Source: Gemmatimonadota bacterium (lineage in GTDB: Bacteria > Latescibacterota > UBA2968 > UBA8231). From it: 5,824 nucleotides of DNA. Below the pieces are notes generated by a model that was not told the DNA's origin, did no database searches, and saw only the letters and a list, made by a program, of their open reading frames with translations. The position numbers and the translations under genes are program-made. Numbering within the stretch: the stretch's first letter is position 1; every line of letters begins with the position of its first letter. The stretch covers positions 1 to 5,824 of the forward strand of contig JAPOYQ010000722.1 of assembly GCA_026706505.1 (NCBI GenBank), in the 5' to 3' direction. Positions 1 through 5,509 of the stretch are shown here, in pieces.

Positions 1-289
1 CCGCCGCAACGAGGACGCGTACGTCGAAGGCGTTGTCTATGCGATGACCGAGGACGACTTCAGACGCCTCGACCACTACGAAAGCGAGGGCACCAAGTAC
101 CGGCGGGACACAATAACCATACCTAAGTTAGGCGAAGTCTGGACTTATTTCCCCCGTCTCGACGCCGGACATCACTACCCGCCCTCGGAAGAGTACCTAA
201 ACGCCGTCATTCAGGGCGCGATTGAGCACGGACTTTCCGACGAGTACATCGCTATCTTACACGCTTTTTGGGACAAAGAAGAGGAGTGA
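1..289 (+). CDS. Gamma-glutamylcyclotransferase-like (GGCT/AIG2 fold) protein, 3' part
   Basis: The gene is cut by the left edge; 95 residues remain, read from base 2 to the TGA at 287-289. The ATG at 44 is internal, because the frame is open and family-like upstream of it. The visible part matches the C-terminal half of the gamma-glutamylcyclotransferase fold: EGVVYAMTEDDFRRLDHYE, then a Y.R strand, a TYF strand, PPSEEYLNAVIQGAIEHGL and a last helix. It aligns by eye with human GGCT (GVVYKM...LDEQE, APPSPQYKKIICMGAKENGL). The catalytic glutamate of that family (Glu98 in human GGCT) corresponds to the E of LDHYE at bases 80-82, so this half is catalytically intact. The N-terminal YGSN substrate loop lies outside the window. 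Family enzymes release 5-oxoproline from gamma-glutamyl compounds in the cytoplasm; the substrate here is unknown. The stop lies 4 bases before the dioxygenase start, which suggests one transcript. Confidence 0.82.
   Translation, partial: RRNEDAYVEGVVYAMTEDDFRRLDHYESEGTKYRRDTITIPKLGEVWTYFPRLDAGHHYPPSEEYLNAVIQGAIEHGLSDEYIAILHAFWDKEEE
281..286 (+). promoter_or_regulatory. Ribosome binding site for the PhyH-family gene
   Basis: GAGGAG lies 7 bases before the ATG at 294. It sits inside the last codons of the preceding gene. It selects 294 over the far upstream in-frame ATG at 222, which lies within the preceding coding sequence and would add 24 residues without family character. A second ATG at 309 has no comparable site. 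Confidence 0.75.
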
Positions 290-293
290 TTCA

Positions 294-1181
294 ATGGCCC
301 AGCAAACCATGACCAACGTCGAACCTTTTGTCGATTCCACACCCCTGCTCGACGCGCCCGATGCGTTGCGCGAGCGCGCGGCCGAGCAGGGCTATTTGTT
401 CTTTCGCTCGCTGTTAGATTCAGAGTCGGTGCTCGACCTGCGCCGCCAGATCCTCGGAGTTTGTCAGCAGCACGGTTGGCTCGATGACGACGCGCCCTTG
501 ATGGACGGCATCGCGCGCGACGGGGAGCTTTTCATCGAAGGAAACGCGCCCGAGTGGATTGCCTTTTACATTGATGTCCAGCGGTTGCGCGCCTTCAACG
601 CCTTGGCCCTGCATCCGGCGATCTTGGCGATGTTCGCCACGCTCTTCGGCGAGGAGGCCCTGCCCCACAGCCGCAATATCTGCCGGGTAATTTTCCCCAA
701 TGCCCTGACGCACACCACTCCGCCGCACCAGGACAATTTCTACATCGGCGGCACCGACGAGACGTGGACCGCTTGGATCCCGGCTGGCGACTGTCCGGCT
801 GCGCTGGGTAGCTTGGCGGTGGCACCGGGTAGCCACAAGCTGGGTAAGCTAGACGTTACAAAGGCGACCGGTGCGGGCGGCCACGCCGTCATGCTGCCCG
901 AGGATACGCTGTGGGCGGGCGGCGACTTTGTCTCTGGCGACGTGCTTATATGCCACAGTCTAACCGCTCATCAGGGCCAAAACAACGAAAGCGGCGACCG
1001 CCTGCGCATTTCGCTCGACTATCGCTATCAGCCCATGAGCCACCCCGTCCGCGAAGACTCGCTGGAGCCGCACATGCACTTTACGGATTGGGAGAACATT
1101 TACGCCAAGTGGGACGCGGACGACCCGCTCAAGTACTACTGGCGCGCGTGGGATTTGCAAATCAACCCCCGCATTCGGTAG
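294..1181 (+). CDS. Phytanoyl-CoA dioxygenase (PhyH) family Fe(II)/2-oxoglutarate-type oxygenase
   Basis: The protein has 295 residues, about the usual size for bacterial PhyH-family proteins. Known members are cytoplasmic non-haem iron enzymes that couple 2-oxoglutarate decarboxylation to substrate hydroxylation. The double-stranded beta-helix signature is complete. The HxD pair is His145 and Asp147 in PPHQDNFYIGG. The distal metal histidine is His226 in TAHQGQNNES, matching the HGSGQN context of human PhyH. A following arginine (probably Arg238 in RLRISLDYRYQ) would bind the 2-oxoglutarate carboxylate. PAGDCPAALGSLAVAPGSHK (about 164-183) is the typical strand-turn 'G.L.v.PGSH' segment. The N-terminal 'GYLFFRSLLD' is the common opening of the family. 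The C-terminal tail is rich in aromatics (YYWRAWDL). Substrate cannot be read from sequence; these proteins are often expanded in candidate phyla and many act on small molecules rather than phytanoyl-CoA. The gene follows the GGCT-like gene by 4 bases and converges on pyrD. Confidence 0.9.
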   Translation: MAQQTMTNVEPFVDSTPLLDAPDALRERAAEQGYLFFRSLLDSESVLDLRRQILGVCQQHGWLDDDAPLMDGIARDGELFIEGNAPEWIAFYIDVQRLRAFNALALHPAILAMFATLFGEEALPHSRNICRVIFPNALTHTTPPHQDNFYIGGTDETWTAWIPAGDCPAALGSLAVAPGSHKLGKLDVTKATGAGGHAVMLPEDTLWAGGDFVSGDVLICHSLTAHQGQNNESGDRLRISLDYRYQPMSHPVREDSLEPHMHFTDWENIYAKWDADDPLKYYWRAWDLQINPRIR

Positions 1182-1186
1182 TATGG

Positions 1187-2299
1187 CTACACCGCTGCTT
1201 TTGCTTGGTTGTCGATGCCGACTGCGTCTGCCACCCCGGCAAATCCATCGCGCTCCAACAGGTGTGCCAACCCCGCGTTGATTTGCCGCACGACACTCGG
1301 CCCCCTGAAGACCAGCGCTGAGTATAGCTGCACCAGTGAAGCCCCGAGGCGAATTTTGCGGTATGCGTCGCGGGCCGATGAAATTCCCCCCACGCCGATG
1401 ATCGCGTGCCGCTGGCGGTCGATGCGCCCGTACCAGAAGCGCACGGTTTCGTCGATCAGGGCCTGAACTGGTCGGCCGCACAGGGTCCCGGGCAGGGAAG
1501 CCAGGAGATGGGCCGGCGACTTGAGCGGATAGTTCGTTCCCGGCGGCAGGTTGAAGATGAAGCCCTTGACGAAGGCAAAAGGATCGACTGCTTCCAGCAT
1601 CCAGTCTAGCCGCGCCGGGTCGGTGTGCGCTGTGAGCTTGAGAAAGATCGGGGGCAGGCCGTCGATGGCAGCGCATTCCCGCAGCAAGTCGCGCAAGTGC
1701 TCCCCGCTGGTAAAGGGACTGACGCCGCCGGTCGTGTTCGGACAATTGAGGTTGAACGCGATGTAGTCGGCCCGCCCGACAAAGGGCACTAGAGCCGCAG
1801 CTAACTCCGCCACGACCGCATCTGGCTCGATGGCCCGCCCGGTATTGGTTTCGACTAGGTTGATCCCCAAGGGCACGGCGATTGGTCTCTGGGCCACGCG
1901 ATCAGCCACGACCGCGGCCCCGTCATTGGGCACTCCGTAGTTAACTACAATAGCTTCGTCCAACGGCAGGCGGAACAAGCGAGGCCGCGGATTCCCAGCC
2001 GAAGGATGCGCTGATACCGATCCCACCTCCACGAATCCAAAGCCCATGGCCGCAAGCGCTTGGATCACTCGGCCGTTTTTGTCAAACCCCGCGGCCATGC
2101 CCAGCGGATTGGCAAAGTGCAAGCCGCCCACTTGGGTCGTCAACCGCGCGTCTGCATAGGCAAAGAGATTGGCAAGCAGATGGCGGCCAAGCGCAAAAGA
2201 ACCGACTCGCTCGCCAAGCGCGAGGGTCTGTTCGTGGATGTGCTCTGGATCACAGCGGAACAGGAGGGGACGGACGAAGCGTTGGTATGCGTTCATCAT
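1187..2299 (-). CDS. pyrD: Dihydroorotate dehydrogenase, class 2-like, with a class-1-like active-site cysteine
   Basis: The 370-residue protein has the FMN barrel of dihydroorotate dehydrogenase, which oxidises dihydroorotate to orotate in pyrimidine synthesis. Class 2 (quinone-linked, membrane-associated) character shows in the N-terminal helical extension (FVRPLLFRCDPEHIHEQT, like E. coli PyrD), NPLGMAAGFDKNG (64-76), AMGFGFVEVGSV, LGIN (144-147), IGVGGISSARDAYRKI and GASLVQLYSALVFRGP (319-334). The catalytic-loop motif is NLNCPNT (183-189), with Cys186 where class 2 enzymes have serine (E. coli Ser175); cysteine is the base in class 1. The substrate loop NYGVPNDG (120-127) resembles class 1 GLPN more than class 2 NRMGFNN. 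FNLPPGT (249-255) replaces the class 2 TNTT string. The ATG at 2299 has no clear Shine-Dalgarno; a second ATG follows directly at 2296. The gene is convergent with the dioxygenase gene (5-base gap) and divergent from the dehydrogenase gene. Fold and family are firm; electron acceptor and exact substrate are less so. Confidence 0.88.
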   Translation of the reverse strand: MMNAYQRFVRPLLFRCDPEHIHEQTLALGERVGSFALGRHLLANLFAYADARLTTQVGGLHFANPLGMAAGFDKNGRVIQALAAMGFGFVEVGSVSAHPSAGNPRPRLFRLPLDEAIVVNYGVPNDGAAVVADRVAQRPIAVPLGINLVETNTGRAIEPDAVVAELAAALVPFVGRADYIAFNLNCPNTTGGVSPFTSGEHLRDLLRECAAIDGLPPIFLKLTAHTDPARLDWMLEAVDPFAFVKGFIFNLPPGTNYPLKSPAHLLASLPGTLCGRPVQALIDETVRFWYGRIDRQRHAIIGVGGISSARDAYRKIRLGASLVQLYSALVFRGPSVVRQINAGLAHLLERDGFAGVADAVGIDNQAKAAV

Positions 2300-2371
2300 T
2301 CTATAAGTACATATTTGCAGGGGCGGATTGCAAACGCCATCGGTGTCAACGAATTCGTTTCCTAGTGCATC

Positions 2372-2433
2372 TGTAGGGGCGTCCCTTGTGGACGCCCTTT
2401 GCGGCTAGGGCAACCACGAGGGTTGCCCCTACA
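2372..2433. repeat. Head-to-head pair of REP-like palindromic repeats (two hairpins)
   Basis: Two 26-base units face each other: 2372-2397 on the + strand and 2408-2433 on the - strand. They agree at 21 of 26 bases and both begin TGTAGGGGC. Each unit contains a perfect 8-bp stem with a 5-base loop: GGGCGTCC/GGACGCCC (2377-2384 with 2390-2397) and GGGCAACC/GGTTGCCC (2408-2415 with 2421-2428). Four of the five differences are paired changes that keep both stems intact; the fifth is in the loop. The outer 9 bases (2372-2380 with 2425-2433) also pair, so the whole element could form one large cruciform. The arrangement resembles REP doublets (BIMEs). The first hairpin is followed by only TTT, so a terminator role is weak. 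Confidence 0.8.
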
Positions 2434-2437
2434 TGCG

Positions 2438-2483
2438 CTTCGACAAGCTCAGCGCACACTGAACCTAGCTGAGCTTGTCGAAG
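2438..2483. repeat. Perfect 16-bp inverted repeat, CTTCGACAAGCTCAGC type
   Basis: CTTCGACAAGCTCAGC (2438-2453) and its exact reverse complement (2468-2483) flank a 14-base spacer. A GCACACT in the spacer (2454-2460) is also complementary to AGTGTGC at 2482-2488, so a second, mutually exclusive pairing is possible. The GAGCTTGTCGAAG core resembles widely dispersed intergenic repeats in several bacterial groups; that is recollection, not a search. It begins 4 bases after the preceding hairpin pair and ends 66 bases before the dehydrogenase ATG. No U-tract follows, so a terminator role is not supported. Confidence 0.8.
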
Positions 2484-2536
2484 TGTGCCATGCTTGCAAA
2501 CTCCCGTTTACGTCAACGCGACTTAACCTCTCTCAT

Positions 2537-2541
2537 AGGAG
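2537..2541 (+). promoter_or_regulatory. Ribosome binding site for the dehydrogenase gene
   Basis: AGGAG lies 8 bases before the ATG at 2550. This fixes the start at 2550. The upstream in-frame ATG at 2475 falls inside the 16-bp inverted repeat and would add 25 residues without family character. Confidence 0.75.
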
Positions 2542-2549
2542 TTTACCTC

Positions 2550-3578
2550 ATGCCACTCGAATTGATTGCCGACCGTCCCGGCCACGCAGTCCTCAGCTCG
2601 TACCAAGAACCGCCCTTAGCCCCAGACGAAATCCGCGTCCAAAGCCTCTTCAGTTCGGTCAAGCACGGCACTGAGCTGCGCGGTTTCCGCGCCGACACGC
2701 CCGATGCCTCTGATCGCTGGGACGGCGAACTGCGCCTGCACCGCCGCGGCGAGTCCGCAGCTAGTGGTTTCCCTCGTCGTCTTGGCAATATGTGCTTGGG
2801 CGCGGTCGTCCAAGTGGGTGCCGAGGTCACCTCACTGCGAGAAGGCGACCGGGTCTTCGCGCATTTGCCCATCCGCGAGACGCACACTGTAGCGGCGGCG
2901 CGCGTGCAAAAGGCTCCCGACAGAATCTCGCCGCAAGCCATTATGTATTGGGATCCAGCCGACTTTGCCGTGGGTGCGGTGCGCGATGGCGCAGTGCGCT
3001 TGGGGGATCGCGTCGCCGTCTTTGGACTCGGTGCCATCGGGCTGATGGTTGCACAGGCCGCGCGGCTGTGCGGTGCGCGCTGGGTGGCGGTCGTCGATCC
3101 CATCGAGCGTCGGCGCGCCGCGGCCCTGCGCCACGCCGCCGACTTGGCGCTGGACCCGATGGCCACGGACGCTGGCTTGGAGATCAAGCAGCACACCGAT
3201 AAAATCGGCGCGGACATCGCCTTTGAAACGAGCGGTTCCTACCGCGCGTTTGAGGACGCCATGCGCGCGACCTGCTATGCTGGCACCTTGGTCTCGACCG
3301 CGTATTACCACGGGGAGCAAGGCTTGCGCTTGGCCGGCGAGTGGCACCGCAACCGCATTCAGGTCATCTCCAGCCGCGCCAACAGCGAGCCATTGCCGCA
3401 GGCGAGTTGGAATTTTGCTCGCATCCGCGCGGAGTCGCTGGCCCTGTTGGTCGAAGGGCGTTTGCAAGCCGACGATCTTATTGATCCGATCGTGCCTTTT
3501 GCTGCAGCCGCTGACGCCTATCAAGAGATCGACCAGCATCCCGAGCGTTCGATCAAGCTCGGCATTGACCATGGTTAG
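2550..3578 (+). CDS. Medium-chain dehydrogenase/reductase, apparently zinc-free
   Basis: The 342-residue protein is a member of the MDR superfamily: an N-terminal GroES-like domain (about 1-125), a Rossmann nucleotide-binding domain (about 130-275) and a C-terminal return to the first domain. The cofactor motif is clear: RVAVFGLGAIGLMVAQAARL with GxGxxG at 159-164, followed by VAVVDP with Asp183 at the end of the second strand, which favours NAD over NADP. The zinc ligands of classical alcohol dehydrogenases are not visible. The usual CGTD segment reads KHGTE (38-42), the GHE segment is replaced by GNMCLG (79-84), and the four-cysteine structural zinc lobe is absent. This pattern recalls the bacteriochlorophyllide-dehydrogenase-like branch of MDR, where SxGTE strings are common. 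Substrate is unknown; a sugar, polyol or other alcohol is possible. It is divergent from pyrD, and its stop overlaps the stop of the membrane protein gene by 4 bases. Confidence 0.85.
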   Translation: MPLELIADRPGHAVLSSYQEPPLAPDEIRVQSLFSSVKHGTELRGFRADTPDASDRWDGELRLHRRGESAASGFPRRLGNMCLGAVVQVGAEVTSLREGDRVFAHLPIRETHTVAAARVQKAPDRISPQAIMYWDPADFAVGAVRDGAVRLGDRVAVFGLGAIGLMVAQAARLCGARWVAVVDPIERRRAAALRHAADLALDPMATDAGLEIKQHTDKIGADIAFETSGSYRAFEDAMRATCYAGTLVSTAYYHGEQGLRLAGEWHRNRIQVISSRANSEPLPQASWNFARIRAESLALLVEGRLQADDLIDPIVPFAAAADAYQEIDQHPERSIKLGIDHG

Positions 3579-5509
3579 CCGATGTTGATCAGCCGGTTGC
3601 CCGTCATGCCGGTGCATAAGTCGATGAGGATCCACAACCCGGCTGAGCCGAACGCGCCCAGTACCAGCCCCAAAAAGAACGGGCGCAAGCGCGTGTAGAG
3701 CCGGGGACCGCCGTATTTGAGAATGAGCGCTTTGAGCAGCCAAGCGAAAAAAACCGACGGCCAGATTAGCTGCACGGGATGCGGCAGCCCAATGGCCAAG
3801 CCGATGGGATGGATGGGAAAGCCGACGAAGCGGTTTTTGATAAATGTCAACAGGCCCATCAAGAACGCGCCGAGGCCAGCAAAGGACAAATGCCAAACGT
3901 GGGTGGGCTGCATGTTGTTGATGTTGTTGGTAATCCAGTTGCCAGTATAGGTCGTCATATAGCCGAATTGCCAACCGCTCAGGTTGATGCCCCCATAGGT
4001 GTACGCGAGGTGGATGACCGCAGTGATTGAGCCGGCGAGGGTGACGACAATGGCCGCGGCAATGGCCCAGAATACGCGCCGGTACTCTAAGCGCGTCACT
4101 TCGGCCAGCTTGAGGCCCGTAGCGGCCGAGGCCATGACGAAGGTGCGGATGTCAGCAGACCACGGGAAGTTGAGTGCCAGCGCCGTCAGGCCCGGGGCAC
4201 CCACTGACGACGATCCGAGGGTGTTGACAGTAAACACGGCCGGAGCCACTGGCGCGCGGCAATAGGCCAGCCCGGCCTGAGAGATGATGCGGGCCAAGCC
4301 GACGAAAATCACGAGGGCCGACAACTGAAAGACAAAGGCGGTTGGCAGGTTCATGTTGGCGGCGTAGAGCGCGAACAGGCCGAGGGAAAAGCTCGCGATA
4401 AATCCAAAGACCGCGACCCGGTACGGGAGTAATTCCCCACTGTCGTCGATGGAGTCGTCGCCGCGCAGAGCCTTGCGCCAGACTTGACGCAAGTGCTGAC
4501 GCCCGCTCCACAAGCTGGACAGCACTAAGAAGAACAGCGCGCCGAGGGCGATGTGGGCGAGGCTGGGTGGGGAGGGCGAGGAATAGGGTTGCTCCAGGCC
4601 AATGTTCCACCCCGTCATGCGGAACAAGCCGATGGCCAGCATGTTGAGCATGGCGAAGAACCACACGCCCATGGAGATGTCGAGGTTGAGCAAGTAGGAG
4701 AGGCCGATGACCTCGAAGTGCGGGCGAAAGTTGACCCCGATGGAGCCGCGCAAAAAGGGCACCCAGAGGTTGAGGTCGATCCAGGGGATGAAGTTGAAAT
4801 AGCGGTGTAAGGCGTTGACGGAGCTGATAAGCGCGGGAATGGCAAAGCCGACCCAAGTCAGATAATTGCGGTAAAAAGGCGCGATGGCTTGGTCCTTGGC
4901 ACGGGCGCTCATTTCTATGGGTAGGGTGGCCAGCGGGAAGTTGAGCCGCTCGCGCTCGACCCACTGCTTGCGCAGCACGACGAGCACGCACAGCGTGATA
5001 AAGTACATGTTGACGGCAAACAGGCTCCACGCCATAAGCGGCGTCACCCAAGCCCTCCAAGGGATGCGTTCGCCTTGGGCATTACCTTCGAACAGCTTTT
5101 GGATGGCCGCGCTGTCTTCCGGCACGAGGAGATGTGATATGTAGGGCTGGATGGTGTTGACCCAGTCGTTTTCCGGGGTGGCATAGTAAAAGAACCCGCC
5201 GAGGAGCGGAATCAGGTTCATGGTCAGGCCCCAAGAGGGAATGGCGGCTCCCACGACCATCATTATGTACACGGTGGCCAGCTCGCCGGTGTGCAGGCTG
5301 GTGCCAGTGAGCAATTTGGCGAGCGGATTGATGAGCAAGGTGAAAAGAAAAAACAAGAACAGGGCCGCGCCGGTCGAGTAGTCAGCGGCCATGGGCGAGC
5401 TGCGCATCACCATGACGCCGAAAGGTTCGCCCACGGCGATGGCAAGGCAGCCGAGGGCCCCGATGGCAATGGCGCGGAGGGAGACGCGGCGGGGGGGCGA
5501 AGGTATCAA
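3575..5509 (-). CDS. DUF6785/DUF6784-type multi-pass membrane protein, TTG start
   Basis: The protein has 644 residues from the proposed TTG at 5509. About 13-14 hydrophobic segments run through it, roughly at 9-35, 46-68, 76-108 (one or two), 155-180, 215-234, 265-296, 317-336, 363-385, 390-416, 482-505, 539-561, 578-599 and 619-641. Strings I associate with the DUF6785 (N-terminal) and DUF6784 (C-terminal) family are ELATVYIMMVVGAAIPSWGL, FFYYATPENDW, IPWRAW, and RKQWVERERLNFPL near 180-193. The family is common in Planctomycetes, Armatimonadetes and candidate phyla; its function is unestablished, and relation to oligopeptide-type transporters is only a suggestion. The TTG overlaps the upstream stop as TTGA, with a GGTGG seven bases before it. 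An ATG at 5617 lies deep in the upstream gene and would add 36 basic, non-family residues. The next internal ATGs would cut the first membrane segment. A run of seven C bases falls in codons 5-7. Confidence 0.82.
   Translation of the reverse strand: MIPSPPRRVSLRAIAIGALGCLAIAVGEPFGVMVMRSSPMAADYSTGAALFLFFLFTLLINPLAKLLTGTSLHTGELATVYIMMVVGAAIPSWGLTMNLIPLLGGFFYYATPENDWVNTIQPYISHLLVPEDSAAIQKLFEGNAQGERIPWRAWVTPLMAWSLFAVNMYFITLCVLVVLRKQWVERERLNFPLATLPIEMSARAKDQAIAPFYRNYLTWVGFAIPALISSVNALHRYFNFIPWIDLNLWVPFLRGSIGVNFRPHFEVIGLSYLLNLDISMGVWFFAMLNMLAIGLFRMTGWNIGLEQPYSSPSPPSLAHIALGALFFLVLSSLWSGRQHLRQVWRKALRGDDSIDDSGELLPYRVAVFGFIASFSLGLFALYAANMNLPTAFVFQLSALVIFVGLARIISQAGLAYCRAPVAPAVFTVNTLGSSSVGAPGLTALALNFPWSADIRTFVMASAATGLKLAEVTRLEYRRVFWAIAAAIVVTLAGSITAVIHLAYTYGGINLSGWQFGYMTTYTGNWITNNINNMQPTHVWHLSFAGLGAFLMGLLTFIKNRFVGFPIHPIGLAIGLPHPVQLIWPSVFFAWLLKALILKYGGPRLYTRLRPFFLGLVLGAFGSAGLWILIDLCTGMTGNRLINIG

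Larger units (their letters stand above)
2300..2549. other. Divergent intergenic region, rich in palindromes
   Basis: This 250-base stretch separates two gene starts that point away from each other, so it should hold both promoters. I find no convincing -35/-10 pair on either strand. A TTGACA reads toward pyrD (2344-2349), but no TATAAT-like box stands about 17 bases downstream. On the + strand, TTGCAA at 2494-2499 lacks a good partner. Much of the space is taken by the hairpin repeats listed separately (2372-2433 and 2438-2483). A shorter imperfect element lies at 2316-2338. The small open frames crossing the region show no family features and overlap the repeats. Confidence 0.6.

Noticed and set aside
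222..293. Upstream extension of the PhyH-family protein
   Set aside because: The extra 24 codons overlap the GGCT-like gene, and the good ribosome site points to 294.
960..1745. 261-codon open frame on the - strand across the dioxygenase end and pyrD
   Set aside because: It overlaps two genes with intact catalytic motifs and has no family features.
2377..2400. Rho-independent terminator on the + strand
   Set aside because: The stem is strong, but only three T bases follow, no + strand gene ends upstream of it, and it is one unit of a repeat pair.
2372..2483. CRISPR array or insertion-sequence ends
   Set aside because: There are no regularly spaced direct repeats with unique spacers and no transposase or target duplication; the palindromes are better explained as REP-like elements.
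2399..2674. Small + strand open frame over the repeats
   Set aside because: Most of it is repeat DNA and a shifted frame of the dehydrogenase start; it has no ribosome site or motif.
2832..3974. Long open frame on the - strand (380 codons) opposite the dehydrogenase and the membrane protein end
   Set aside because: It runs antisense across one well-supported gene and in a second frame of another, shows no domain, and is rich in R, A, H and Q as expected for shadow frames in GC-rich DNA.
4152..5060. 302-codon open frame on the - strand inside the membrane protein gene
   Set aside because: It is an alternative frame of a convincing membrane protein; its composition is rich in R, A, H and P with no recognisable motif.
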